A stretch of DNA of 64,000 bases from assembly GCA_964236735.1 (NCBI GenBank), contig CAXSFM010000001.1:186001-250000 (forward strand). Direction: 5' to 3'. A model generated the notes under the pieces. It saw only the letters and a list, made by a program, of their open reading frames with translations, was not told the origin of the DNA and searched no databases. The translations under genes and the position numbers were made by a program. Shown piece by piece: positions 49,958 to 58,355 of this stretch (positions within the stretch are counted from its first letter, which is position 1; each line of letters begins with the position of its first letter). Source of the DNA: JAIVJG01 sp964236735 (GTDB taxonomy: Bacteria; Acidobacteriota; Blastocatellia; Pyrinomonadales; Pyrinomonadaceae).

Positions 49958-52225
49958 TTACTGCGATGAATTATCTTCACGCCCGGCGCGGCGGCGCAAA
50001 TCGCGCAGAGTGTTCTCAACGCGCCGCCTGTTTTCATCGCGCGGAGCTTGCTGCAAAAAAGTCTCGAACTCTGTGACGGCTTCCTTGAATCGCTCCGTCG
50101 TTTGATACAACAAGCCGAGATTGTAATGCGCGTAAGCGAAATCGCCGCCGCGTTGATTGATGGCTTCGCGCAACGCAGACTCCGCGCTCGCATTATCTTT
50201 CTGTTGCGCGTAGGCGACGCCGAGTTTGAGCAGGGCTTCGGGGTCGCGTCCGCCGTTCTGCTCGACCGCTTTGCGTAACGCTTCGATGGCATCCTGCTGA
50301 TGGCCGGACATGTTCAGGTACAGACCGCCGAGTTGAAAATATGCGTCCGCGTAATTATCGCTGTGATTCTTAATCGCCTCGCGGTAGGCGTTGATTGCTC
50401 CATCCATGTCGCCCTGCGATTGCAAGGCGAAGCCGAGATTGTATTGCGCCGTCGCGTAGTCGCCGTTCTTCTGTTGGACGGCAGTGCGAAACTCGTCTGC
50501 GGCAGCGGCGAATTGTCCCTTCAACATCAACGCGCGTCCCAGACGATTGTGCGCGCTCGGAAAGTCGGGCTGCAATTCGACGGCACGGCGAAAGTCGCGG
50601 ACAGCGGCGTCGAAACTGCCGATGGAAAAATAGTACGTGCCGTTTTCGTAAAACTCCGCCGACGTGTGCGGCTCGTTCCTGACTCGCGCGCCGCGCGCCG
50701 CATTGCCGGGCGGAGAGAGGCTGCGACCCAGCGTCTCGTCCGTCTCATCGTCAACGCTCGGCGACGCGCCGGCGACACCATTACCGGCGCGGTTGCGGCT
50801 CGTCCTCAACAACAAGATTGACGCGCCGATGATCAATATCGTCATCAACGCGAGAGACAACATGACGGCGGGCTGCCTCAACCATTCGCTCAACGGCTGG
50901 CCTTCGCGTCGCGAGAGAAAGTGCGCGCGCGCATCTCGATGCACATTATTTGCGACGAATGCGCCATCAGCCGTGCGAGCATGTTCGGCGACAGTTGGCA
51001 AAGATGTTGCGAGGTTAGATGCCGAGGTTAGGACGGCAGAAGCGGCGCGTGTCGAAGCGCGTCCGCCGGTTTGCAGAGCGTCTTCTTCCGCCGTGTCTGA
51101 AATCGCGGCCTCAATTGTCGGCGGTGCGCCGTTGGCGCGATTCTGTCTCAGACGCTCGATGTCAATGACGAGGCGACCCGAAGAGGTTTCGGTTCCGGCG
51201 TCGCGCAGATTCTCAATGGTCGGCGCGCTGAAGCCTGCGGAGTGTTCGAGTCCCAAACGTTCGGCGACGCCATATAATTCCCTGCGAAACGCGCCCGCAT
51301 CCGCCGGACGATCTTCCGGTTTCTTTTCCAGCGCGTGCAACACGACATCTTCAAGCGCGGGCGGAATCGTCGCGACGAGTTCGCGCAAGGGGCGCGGTGT
51401 TTCCGAAGAATGTTTGAGCGCGAGCGCGAGCGGCGACGCTCCCGTAAACGGCGTCTGCCCGGTCAGCATCTCGTAGAGAATGATGCCTAAGCTGTACACG
51501 TCGGAAGCGGGCGTCAACTCCGCGCCGTCGCATTGTTCGGGCGACATGTAGCGCGGCGTGCCGATCATCACGCCCGTCCCGGTCAGCGTGTTGAGAGGGT
51601 TGCTGTCCGTGCCGTCTGCGCCGAGTTTCGCGATGCCGAAGTCGAGCACCTTGACGATGTGCGGCGCGTGCGGGCGTTGGACGACGAAAATATTTCCGGG
51701 CTTGAGATCGCGATGAATGACGCCCGCCTCGTGCGCGGCGGCGACGGCGGCGGACACCTGCAACATCAGAGAGACGGCGCGCGCGGCATCGAGGGGCGAT
51801 TCGCGCGCCAGCACTTCGCGCATCGGGCGGCCTTCGAGCAACTCCATCACGATATAGACGAGTCCGTCGCGCGTTTCGCCAAAGTCTGTGACGGCCACCG
51901 CGTTCGTGTGTTGCAGGCGACCGGCGGCGCGCGCCTCGCGTCGAAAACGCTCGCGCGCGTCTTCGTCCGTGACGAGACGCGAGTTGAGTACCTTGACGGC
52001 GACCAAACGCTCGATCAGCAAATGCGTCGCGCGATAAACCGTGCCCATCCCTCCCTCGCCGAGTCTGGCGTCGAGACGATATTTTTCATCAAGCACCTGA
52101 TTGATGAGCGGGTCAACGGGAATGTCTGCGGCCAGCGTCGCATCGGCGCGCAGGGGCGTCTCGTCGTCCGGGCATCGTGTAATGCCGGGAGCGAACTCGC
52201 GACCGCATGTGGGGCACTGGAGCAT
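49958..52225 (-). CDS. Ser/Thr protein kinase with zinc ribbon, membrane segment and TPRs
   Basis: Hanks-type kinase of 755 residues. It begins with a zinc ribbon (CPTCGREFAPGITRCPDDE), then the kinase domain (about 45-310) with GEGGMGTVY, VAVKVL, HRDLKPGNIF, DFGIAKLG and MSPEQC, all intact. After a long linker is a membrane helix (about 475-495, VMLSLALMTILIIGASILLL), then an exported region with about seven TPR units. The ATG at 52225 is preferred because the zinc ribbon starts directly after it; the longer frame is untypical. A PP2C phosphatase is encoded at 58356. Targets are unknown. Confidence 0.93.
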   Translation of the reverse strand: MLQCPTCGREFAPGITRCPDDETPLRADATLAADIPVDPLINQVLDEKYRLDARLGEGGMGTVYRATHLLIERLVAVKVLNSRLVTDEDARERFRREARAAGRLQHTNAVAVTDFGETRDGLVYIVMELLEGRPMREVLARESPLDAARAVSLMLQVSAAVAAAHEAGVIHRDLKPGNIFVVQRPHAPHIVKVLDFGIAKLGADGTDSNPLNTLTGTGVMIGTPRYMSPEQCDGAELTPASDVYSLGIILYEMLTGQTPFTGASPLALALKHSSETPRPLRELVATIPPALEDVVLHALEKKPEDRPADAGAFRRELYGVAERLGLEHSAGFSAPTIENLRDAGTETSSGRLVIDIERLRQNRANGAPPTIEAAISDTAEEDALQTGGRASTRAASAVLTSASNLATSLPTVAEHARTADGAFVANNVHRDARAHFLSRREGQPLSEWLRQPAVMLSLALMTILIIGASILLLRTSRNRAGNGVAGASPSVDDETDETLGRSLSPPGNAARGARVRNEPHTSAEFYENGTYYFSIGSFDAAVRDFRRAVELQPDFPSAHNRLGRALMLKGQFAAAADEFRTAVQQKNGDYATAQYNLGFALQSQGDMDGAINAYREAIKNHSDNYADAYFQLGGLYLNMSGHQQDAIEALRKAVEQNGGRDPEALLKLGVAYAQQKDNASAESALREAINQRGGDFAYAHYNLGLLYQTTERFKEAVTEFETFLQQAPRDENRRRVENTLRDLRRRAGREDNSSQ

Positions 52226-52474
52226 AATTAACGACGCGGCAAACGCGCGTGTTCGTGTTCTTCGTTGATGAACTACGCGACGCGCGAACCCCTTGTTATT
52301 GTGGCGAGTTGATAATAGCCCAGCGTCCAATCGCAGGGAAACAGACGCGCGTAGATAATTTAGTCTCGAAGCGATGATTGAGTGCGACCAGGCGCGCCTT
52401 TCAACCATCGCTCCGAGACGTTAATTCATCCCTTCCGAATTTCCGCAAAGAATCTGCACGAGAATCAAGAAAGC

Positions 52475-52544
52475 AGTTCAGAGTGACCTCTTCAGGCGTG
52501 AGCATTACGCAATGCCTTCACGCCTGAAGAGGTCACTCTGAACT
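52475..52544 (-). terminator. Long perfect hairpin after the 58-aa gene
   Basis: The arms 52475-52501 and 52518-52544 are perfectly complementary over 27 bp around a 16-base loop. On the minus strand GCTTTCTTGATTCTC follows, a weak T tract. The remaining bases between the kinase start (52225) and this hairpin hold no gene that I can see; they are the likely promoter region of the kinase. Confidence 0.75.
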
Positions 52545-52552
52545 CATGCAAT

Positions 52553-52729
52553 TCATTCGCTGTTCGGATTGATCTCCTTCTTGATTTCTGTGCTGTCGGG
52601 ATTTTGCGCGCCCGGCGTCAACTCACCGGTCGGCGGATTCTCTTCCAATTTATCTTCAGGGCTCTGCACTTCATCAGCCGCCGGCGGCTCGCCGCCCCAA
52701 ACTTTATCCAAACCTTCTGTGTCTCCCAT
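52553..52729 (-). CDS. Small acidic protein (58 aa)
   Basis: A short frame of 58 codons starts with ATG at 52729 and has AAGGAG with eight-base spacing, one of the better ribosome binding sites in the window. The product begins MGDTEGLDKVWGGEPPAADE and is rich in Glu, Asp and Pro, without hydrophobic segments; it is probably disordered. It starts 59 bases after the pyrG stop on the same strand and ends eight bases before the long hairpin, so it looks like the last gene of the pyrG transcript. No family is recognised. Confidence 0.65.
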   Translation of the reverse strand: MGDTEGLDKVWGGEPPAADEVQSPEDKLEENPPTGELTPGAQNPDSTEIKKEINPNSE

Positions 52730-52788
52730 TTTGTTTTTCTCCTTGTGGTAATCGCTTCCCTGTCAATTTACAGATTCAACTCTCGCAA

Positions 52789-54501
52789 TCAATCATCGCC
52801 CGCCGTCACTTGCGCGTGCTCCGGCAACGCCGCATCACTCACGTTCATATTTGCGTTGACGGATGTTTCGTCGCGCATCCGGTTTTGATGCGCCGCACGC
52901 ACGAAGGACGAAAACAGCGGGTGCGCGGCGAGCGGCTTCGACTTGTATTCGGGATGGAACTGGCAACCCAGAAACCAGGGATGCGCGTCGCGCGGCAATT
53001 CGACCATCTCGACAAAACGGCCATCAGGCGATTCGCCGCTGAAGACGAGTCCGGCGCGCTCCAGCGTCTCGCGAAATTCCGGGTTGAACTCGTAGCGATG
53101 ACGATGCCGCTCGCTGATTTCAGGACTGCCATGATAGACCTCACGCGCCAGCGTGTCGGGCGCGAGCAGGCAATCCCACGCGCCGAGACGCATCGTGCCG
53201 CCCAACTCTTCGACTCCGACGAGATCGCGCAATTTGAAGATGACGGGATACGTCGTCTCCGCGTCGAACTCGGTCGAGTCCGCGCCGACGAGTCCGCACA
53301 TCGAGCGCGCGTATTCAATCACCGCCGTCTGCATTCCCAGACAGATGCCGAAGTACGGCGTCCGCGATTTGCGCGCGTAAGAGATGGCGCGAATCATGCC
53401 CGCGACGCCGCGTTTGCCGAAGCCGCCGGGCACGAGTATCGCATCGTAGTCGCGCAGTCGTTCCTCGTAATCATCGCCCATCAAACCTTCCGACTCGACC
53501 CAGCGCACATCAACGCGCAAGTTGTTCGCCACGCCGCCATGCGTCAAAGCCTCGCGCAGAGACTTGTAAGAATCTTCAAGCTCAACGTACTTGCCGACGA
53601 TGCCGATGGTCACGTTGCCGGCTGAGGGCTCGCGGACTGTCGCGACGAGCGCGCGCCACTCCGTCAAGTCGCTCTGCGCGGCGCGCTCTTCCAGTCCGAG
53701 CGACGTGACGATGAGATTATCGAGTCCCTGTTCGTGAAACGCGAGCGGGACTTCATAAATCGTCGCCACGTCTTCGGCGGCGATAACGGCGTTTTCTTTG
53801 ACGTTGCAGAAGAGCGCGATCTTCGAGCGCAAGTCGCGCGAGAGAGGGCGGTCTGAGCGACACAACAAGATGTCAACGGCGATGCCAATTTCGCGCAAGT
53901 CGCGGACGGAATGCTGCGTCGGTTTCGTCTTCAACTCGCCGGCGGCGGCGATGAAAGGAACAAGCGTTAGATGGACGAAGAGCGCGCCCTGCTCGCCGTT
54001 CTGCCGCTCCTCGTTGCCCATCTGCCGGATGGCTTCGAGGAACGGCAGCGACTCGATGTCGCCCACCGTGCCGCCGATCTCGACGAGCACCACGTCCGGG
54101 TTATCCTTCTCGGCGGCGGCGCGCACGGCCATCTTGATTTCGTCCGTGATGTGCGGGATGACCTGTATGGTCTTGCCGAGATAATCGCCGCGCCGCTCCT
54201 TCTCGATGACCGAGAGATAAATGCGCCCGGTCGTCCAGTTGTTTCCCTTTCGCAGGCGCGCGTGCGTGAACCGCTCGTAGTGGCCGAGGTCAAGGTCTGT
54301 CTCCGCGCCGTCGTCCGTGACGAAGACTTCGCCGTGCTGAAACGGTGACATCGTGCCGGGGTCAACGTTGATGTACGGGTCGAGCTTAATCAGCGACACG
54401 CTCAAGCCACGCGCTTCCAGCAGGCAGCCGATGGAAGATGCCGCCAACCCTTTTCCCAAGCTCGACACCACGCCGCCGGTCACGAATATGTATTTAGGCA
54501 T
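52789..54501 (-). CDS. pyrG: CTP synthase (PyrG)
   Basis: Makes CTP from UTP, ATP and glutamine. The N-terminal synthetase domain starts KYIFVTGGVVSSLGKGLAAS and includes the Mg/ATP and UTP regions (DPYINVDPGTMSPFQHGEVF, GGTVGDIESLPFLEA). The C-terminal class I glutaminase domain has the nucleophile Cys in FGICLGMQTAVIEYAR and the His-Glu pair in CQFHPEYKSKP. The length of 570 residues includes a slightly extended C-terminus. CTP is also used by KdsB for CMP-Kdo, and kdsB lies just upstream on the same strand across the toxin-antitoxin pair. Confidence 0.97.
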   Translation of the reverse strand: MPKYIFVTGGVVSSLGKGLAASSIGCLLEARGLSVSLIKLDPYINVDPGTMSPFQHGEVFVTDDGAETDLDLGHYERFTHARLRKGNNWTTGRIYLSVIEKERRGDYLGKTIQVIPHITDEIKMAVRAAAEKDNPDVVLVEIGGTVGDIESLPFLEAIRQMGNEERQNGEQGALFVHLTLVPFIAAAGELKTKPTQHSVRDLREIGIAVDILLCRSDRPLSRDLRSKIALFCNVKENAVIAAEDVATIYEVPLAFHEQGLDNLIVTSLGLEERAAQSDLTEWRALVATVREPSAGNVTIGIVGKYVELEDSYKSLREALTHGGVANNLRVDVRWVESEGLMGDDYEERLRDYDAILVPGGFGKRGVAGMIRAISYARKSRTPYFGICLGMQTAVIEYARSMCGLVGADSTEFDAETTYPVIFKLRDLVGVEELGGTMRLGAWDCLLAPDTLAREVYHGSPEISERHRHRYEFNPEFRETLERAGLVFSGESPDGRFVEMVELPRDAHPWFLGCQFHPEYKSKPLAAHPLFSSFVRAAHQNRMRDETSVNANMNVSDAALPEHAQVTAGDD

Positions 54502-54581
54502 CGCTTTTTCTCATTTTGTGATTTAACTCAAAGAAACAAATTGAAGATGTGAGCGCTATTCCATGTTGGTCGAACTGCTGT

Positions 54582-54842
54582 CTATTCGTAAGCCCTGCTT
54601 CGATGTCTAATGGCGATCACGTCCACGATTTCGTTCACATCGTCTATGCTATAGATGACACGATAGTCACCAACACGGATGCGCCAGAGATACTCTTCAC
54701 CCACCAATTTACGGCAACCTGCCGGGCGCGGCTGTGTCGTCAGCGACTCGATTTTCGGAAAGATTCTTTTGAGAACTATTCCTTCGAGCGCTTCAAGTTC
54801 CTTTCGCGCCGCGCGGGCAAATGTGATGGCGTAATCAGCCAA
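54582..54842 (-). CDS. RelE/ParE-family toxin
   Basis: An 86-residue protein of the RelE fold, likely an mRNA interferase acting at the ribosome. Typical features are AITFARAARKELEALE in the first helix, PKIESLTTQPRPAGCRKL, and the end YLWRIRVGDYRVIYSIDD with IAIRHRSRAYE carrying the catalytic basic residues. It overlaps the upstream small gene by 8 bp, the classical antitoxin-toxin arrangement. The pair sits between pyrG and kdsB. Confidence 0.92.
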   Translation of the reverse strand: MADYAITFARAARKELEALEGIVLKRIFPKIESLTTQPRPAGCRKLVGEEYLWRIRVGDYRVIYSIDDVNEIVDVIAIRHRSRAYE

Positions 54843-55026
54843 CGAGTCTTCCCTGCTTTTGCAAACGTTTTTTGACAGACTCTAAAGTCTCTCTTGGCTC
54901 GTCGGAGCGTTTTCTTGCCAGCAAGCTATCATAAATGTCCTCCCACAATTCTCCGTATCGCTTGAGATCAATGACGACCGCTGTTTTGCGACCCGTCGTG
55001 TCCGTTACAAATTGAATACCTTTCAT
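54835..55026 (-). CDS. Antitoxin of the RelE-type pair
   Basis: A 63-residue protein upstream of the RelE-like toxin with 8-bp overlap. The sequence MKGIQFVTDTTGRKTAVVID followed by LKRYGELWEDIYDSLLARKR resembles Phd/YefM-like or related short antitoxins: an N-terminal beta-strand DNA-binding part and a C-terminal acidic/basic helix that wraps the toxin. The exact antitoxin family is not certain. It is expected to neutralise the toxin and repress the pair's own promoter. Confidence 0.8.
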   Translation of the reverse strand: MKGIQFVTDTTGRKTAVVIDLKRYGELWEDIYDSLLARKRSDEPRETLESVKKRLQKQGRLVG

Positions 55027-55050
55027 ATTTATATCCCTTACGTCGTTAGC

Positions 55051-55105
55051 TCAAAGTTAAATGCGCGGTCAACTTTGAACCTTGAACTTTGAACCTTGAA
55101 CTTCC
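55051..55105. repeat. Heptamer repeat F, translated at the kdsB end
   Basis: Five 7-bp units alternating AACTTTG and AACCTTG run from 55071 to 55105. TCAAAGTT at 55051-55058 can pair with AACTTTGA at 55071-55078. The array is read by kdsB on the minus strand, giving the C-terminal tail GSKFKVQS and the stop codon. Confidence 0.85.
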
Positions 55106-55902
55106 TCTATCATCGCACGCACGCGATTGAAATCGTCTTGCGTGTCAACGCCGATTGACGGCGAGGCGGCTTCAACCACGCGGATGACGTGCCCGTGCTC
55201 AAGAATCCGCAGTTGCTCAAGCGATTCGGTCTGTTCGAGATTCGTTTGCGGCCAGCGCGCGTATTCTAACAAAAAGCTTTGGCGGTACACATACAACCCT
55301 GTGTGCTTGCGAAACGTTTCGAGCAACGTAGGCTCTGCGGCGAGCGCGGCATCAAGCGTCTCATGTCGCCTGACGGCATCGCGCGGATACGGAATCGGCG
55401 CGCGAGAGAAATAAAGCGCGCGGCCATTTTTATCCACCACGACCTTGACGACATCGCCGCTCAATACGTCAGCCGCGTTTTCGATTCTTTCGCACGTCGT
55501 TGAGACTGATGCCGCCGCGTCGTCAAGCAATGCCGCGACCGCCAGTTCAATCGTCTGCGGTGCAATCAGCGGCTCGTCGCCCTGCACGTTGACGATGATG
55601 TCCGCGCCATTCAACGTCGCGGCGGCTTCGGCCAGACGATCCGTGCCGCTCGCGTGCGCCGCGCTCGTCATCAACGCTTCGTGCCCTGATTCGCGCACGA
55701 CGCTGTAAATTCTCTCGTCGTCGGTGGCGACCAACGCGCGCGTGATGCAACTCGCCGCCAGCGCGCATTCAATGACGTGCAAGATCATGGGGCGACCGGC
55801 GATTTCCAGCAGAGGTTTTCCGGGCAGACGGCTCGAAGCGTAGCGTGCGGGAATGATGGCGATGATGGCGGGAGTTGCGTGCGTTGAGTCCGTGCTGTTC
55901 AC
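55069..55902 (-). CDS. kdsB: CMP-Kdo synthetase (KdsB)
   Basis: Activates Kdo with CTP to CMP-Kdo for LPS assembly. Family motifs: IAIIPARYASSRLPGKPLLEI at the nucleotide-binding start, ATDDERIY, MTSAAHASGTDRLAEA, VNVQGDEPLI and HTGLYVYRQSFL. I place the start at the GTG 55902, as the upstream part of the frame runs through the neighbouring repeat element; the start is uncertain. The last ten residues (VQGSKFKVQS) are made by heptamer repeat F and are unlikely to be ancestral. It lies upstream of the toxin-antitoxin pair and pyrG on the same strand. Confidence 0.93.
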   Translation of the reverse strand: MNSTDSTHATPAIIAIIPARYASSRLPGKPLLEIAGRPMILHVIECALAASCITRALVATDDERIYSVVRESGHEALMTSAAHASGTDRLAEAAATLNGADIIVNVQGDEPLIAPQTIELAVAALLDDAAASVSTTCERIENAADVLSGDVVKVVVDKNGRALYFSRAPIPYPRDAVRRHETLDAALAAEPTLLETFRKHTGLYVYRQSFLLEYARWPQTNLEQTESLEQLRILEHGHVIRVVEAASPSIGVDTQDDFNRVRAMIEEVQGSKFKVQS

Positions 55903-55924
55903 GGGACTACAACTTATCTCAAAA

Positions 55925-56031
55925 CAGTGACGGGTGACAAGGGGCGGATGACGGATGAGGAGATTTTGTTGTCGGCAAACGCGCGCCGCCTCTCGAAACC
56001 CGTTCCAACAGTCACTTGTCACCCGTCGCGT
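55925..56031. repeat. Boundary hairpin element E (heptamer type)
   Basis: GACGGGTGACAAG (55929-55941) and CTTGTCACCCGTC (56015-56027) form a perfect 13-bp stem around a loop of about 70 bases. The left side continues with degenerate GGATGAC/GGATGAG units. The element lies between the divergent kdsB and the cysteine/cystathionine synthase gene. Confidence 0.75.
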
Positions 56032-56070
56032 CTGTGGGCTACCATGCCGCATCGTTTCCAATACGCGCTT

Positions 56071-57036
56071 ATGCCTTCCACGCCATCCATGACACTCTCG
56101 GCTGAATACACGCCGCCGCTTAGAGCGGTCGAGAGTATTCTGGATTTAGTCGGTCGCACGCCGCTCCTGCATCTTTCGCGTTTCGCGCCGCCGCCGCTCG
56201 CGGGAATCTACGCGAAGCTCGAATACATGAATCCGGGCGGCTCCGTGAAGGATCGCGCCGCGCTCGGAATGATACTCGACGCGGAGCGACGCGGTGTCCT
56301 CAAACCCGGCTCGACGATTATCGAGCCGACGGCGGGCAACACCGGCATCGGCCTCGCGCTCATCGGAGTGTCGCGCGGCTATCGCGTCATCCTGTGCGTG
56401 CCCGAAGGTTACTCGCAGGAGAAGATGAAGATCATGGTCGCGCTCGGCGGGCACATCGAATACGTGACGGCGGAATCCGGCATGGAGGGCGCGGTCATAC
56501 GCGCGCGCGAGTTGGCGTTGGAGACGAAAGACTGTTTCATCCCGCAGCAATTCGAGAATCCGTCCAACCCGTCCTTCCACGAAGAGACGACGGCGCGCGA
56601 GATTATCGAGCAGATGGACGGAGAGATAGGCGCGCTCGTCCTCGGCTGCGGCAGCGCGGGGACTTTTACGGGCGTCGCGCGCGCCGTCAAAAAAATAAAC
56701 CCGAACGTTTATTGCGTGGTCGTCGAGCCGCGCGGCTCGATTCTCGGCGGCGGTGCGCCCGGCCATTACAAACTTGAAGGCATCGGACAGAAAGAGTTTA
56801 TCCCGCCCAATCTCATCGAAGGCATGGCCGATGAAATTATGGCGATTTCCGACGCCGAAGCATTCAAGACCGTCCGCCGTCTCGCCGCCACCGAAGGCGT
56901 GCTCGGCGGCGGATCAACCGGAGCCGCCGCCGCCGCCGCGCTCCACCTCGCCGAACGACTCGGCGCAGGCCAGCGCATCGTCACGCTCTTTCCCGACGGC
57001 GCGGAGCGTTATATGAGCCAGGGCATCTTCGATTAG
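56071..57036 (+). CDS. Cysteine synthase / cystathionine beta-synthase family protein
   Basis: PLP-dependent beta-replacement enzyme. The PLP lysine is in NPGGSVKDRAALG, the Asn/phosphate loop in EPTAGNTGIGLAL and the glycine loop in GCGSAGTFTGVA. The start is unsure: ATG 56071 or 56089 both suit, while the longer frame runs through repeat element E. The sequence fits OAS sulphhydrylase, CysM or the MccA-type cystathionine beta-synthase. The next gene is a cystathionine gamma-synthase/lyase homologue 91 bases downstream. The MccA/MccB pair for reverse transsulphuration (methionine to cysteine) is therefore the most economical reading. Confidence 0.88.
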   Translation: MPSTPSMTLSAEYTPPLRAVESILDLVGRTPLLHLSRFAPPPLAGIYAKLEYMNPGGSVKDRAALGMILDAERRGVLKPGSTIIEPTAGNTGIGLALIGVSRGYRVILCVPEGYSQEKMKIMVALGGHIEYVTAESGMEGAVIRARELALETKDCFIPQQFENPSNPSFHEETTAREIIEQMDGEIGALVLGCGSAGTFTGVARAVKKINPNVYCVVVEPRGSILGGGAPGHYKLEGIGQKEFIPPNLIEGMADEIMAISDAEAFKTVRRLAATEGVLGGGSTGAAAAAALHLAERLGAGQRIVTLFPDGAERYMSQGIFD

Positions 57037-57113
57037 TGATAAGTGATGAGTGATAAGTGATAAGAAAGAGATTTCCGTCTTTTACTTATCTCTCATCACT
57101 CATCACTTATCAC
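57036..57113. repeat. Boundary hairpin element C (heptamer type)
   Basis: Left arm 57036-57064: four GTGATAA/GTGATGA units. Right arm 57085-57113: four complementary CTTATCT/CTCATCA/CTTATCA units. The arms pair over 29 positions with about three mismatches around a 20-base loop. The element starts at the stop codon of the upstream gene and ends 13 bases before the next ATG. Confidence 0.92.
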
Positions 57114-57126
57114 CCACACATAATTT

Positions 57127-58269
57127 ATGGGTTTTTCAACGACAGCAATTCACGCCGGCAACGAGCCAGACCCGACGACGGGCGCGGTGTCGGTTCCGAT
57201 TTATCAAACTTCGACCTACCAGCAGGAAGCTCTGGGCAAGCATAAGGGTTACGAGTACGCGCGGACGCAGAACCCGACGCGCGCCGCCGTCGAGCAAAAC
57301 ATCGCCGCGCTCGAAGGCGCGCGCTTCGGCTACGCTTTCGCTTCGGGCATGGCGGCGATTGATTCGACGCTGCGGCTCATTAAATCCGGCGAGCACGTCA
57401 TCGTCTCGGACAACACTTACGGCGGCACGTTTCGACTGTTCAGCCGCGTCCTCGCCAACTACGGCATCGAATTCAGTTTCGTGGACACGACCGATACAAC
57501 ACTCGTCGAGGCGGCGATTAAAGAGAACACGAAGATGATTTTCGTCGAAACGCCGACGAATCCCGTGATGCTCGTCACGGACTTGCAGGCCGTCTCCGAC
57601 ATCGCGCACCGAGCGGGCGCGCGCGTCGTGTGCGACAACACTTTCCTGTCGCCATACTTGCAACGCCCGCTTGAGTTCGGAGTTGACATCGTCGTGCATT
57701 CGACGACTAAATATTTGAACGGACACTCGGACAGCGTCGGCGGCATCGTCGTCTTGAATGACGAGCAGGATGCGGAATGGATCGCATTTATTCAGAATAG
57801 CGTCGGCGCGATCCTCTCGCCGTTCGATTCGTGGCTCGTGCTGCGCGGGACGAAGACTCTGGCCGTGCGGATGGAACAGCATGACGCCAGTGGCCGCAGG
57901 GTCGCGGCGTTCCTCGAAGAGCATCCCAAAGTCCAGAAGATTTATTATCCCGGCTCGCTCTCGCACCGCCAGCATGATCTGGCGAAGCGACAGCAACGCG
58001 GCTTCGGCGGCATGATCGCCTTCGACGTGGGTTCGTATGAAAATGCGCGCGCCGTCCTCGAAGGTGTGCGCCTCTGCACGCTTGCCGAAAGCCTCGGCGG
58101 CGTGGAAACTCTCATCTCGCATCCGGCGACGATGACGCACGCCTCCGTGCTGCCCGAAACGCGAGCGCGCATCGGCATCACGGAAGGTTTGGTTCGCATC
58201 TCCGTCGGACTCGAAGACGTTGACGACATCATCGCCGATCTCGATCAAGCGCTCGATAAAATACAGTGA
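57127..58269 (+). CDS. Cystathionine gamma-synthase/lyase family enzyme
   Basis: PLP enzyme of the Cys/Met metabolism family (380 residues). Visible motifs: STTAIHAGNEPDPTTGAVSV, PIYQTSTYQQ, GYEYARTQNPTRAAVEQNIA, ALEGARFGYAFASGMAAI, CDNTFLSPYLQRPLEFGVDI, and the PLP Lys in VHSTTKYLNGHSD. ESLGGVETLISHPATMTHAS is typical near the C-terminus. Family members are gamma-synthases, gamma-lyases or methionine gamma-lyases, which cannot be told apart safely from sequence. The partner beta-synthase-type gene upstream favours a gamma-lyase (MccB-like). Its stop codon lies in repeat element D. Confidence 0.92.
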   Translation: MGFSTTAIHAGNEPDPTTGAVSVPIYQTSTYQQEALGKHKGYEYARTQNPTRAAVEQNIAALEGARFGYAFASGMAAIDSTLRLIKSGEHVIVSDNTYGGTFRLFSRVLANYGIEFSFVDTTDTTLVEAAIKENTKMIFVETPTNPVMLVTDLQAVSDIAHRAGARVVCDNTFLSPYLQRPLEFGVDIVVHSTTKYLNGHSDSVGGIVVLNDEQDAEWIAFIQNSVGAILSPFDSWLVLRGTKTLAVRMEQHDASGRRVAAFLEEHPKVQKIYYPGSLSHRQHDLAKRQQRGFGGMIAFDVGSYENARAVLEGVRLCTLAESLGGVETLISHPATMTHASVLPETRARIGITEGLVRISVGLEDVDDIIADLDQALDKIQ

Positions 58270-58350
58270 CAAGTGACAAGTGACGAGTGACGAGTTAAAA
58301 TCCCGCCTCGTTTCAGTTGCTCGTCACTTATCACTTATCACTTGTCACTG
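58264..58350. repeat. Boundary hairpin element D (heptamer type)
   Basis: Left arm 58264-58294: GTGACAA, GTGACAA, GTGACGA, GTGACGA. Right arm 58320-58350: complementary CTCGTCA, CTTATCA, CTTATCA, CTTGTCA. The arms pair over 31 positions with three mismatches around a 25-base loop. It supplies the stop codon of the upstream gene and ends six bases before the ATG of the phosphatase. Confidence 0.92.
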
Positions 58351-58355
58351 CTTTT

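Noticed and set aside
55927..56070. N-terminal extension of the cysteine/cystathionine synthase gene
   Set aside because: The extension is translated from the hairpin element E and has no similarity to the enzyme family, so the start is placed further downstream.
57136..58272. 378-residue open frame on the minus strand
   Set aside because: Exactly antisense to the cystathionine gamma-synthase/lyase gene; composition of a shadow frame and no domain.
57036..58350. CRISPR array
   Set aside because: Repeats are 7 bp, contiguous and arranged as complementary arms; there are no constant-length spacers and no cas genes.
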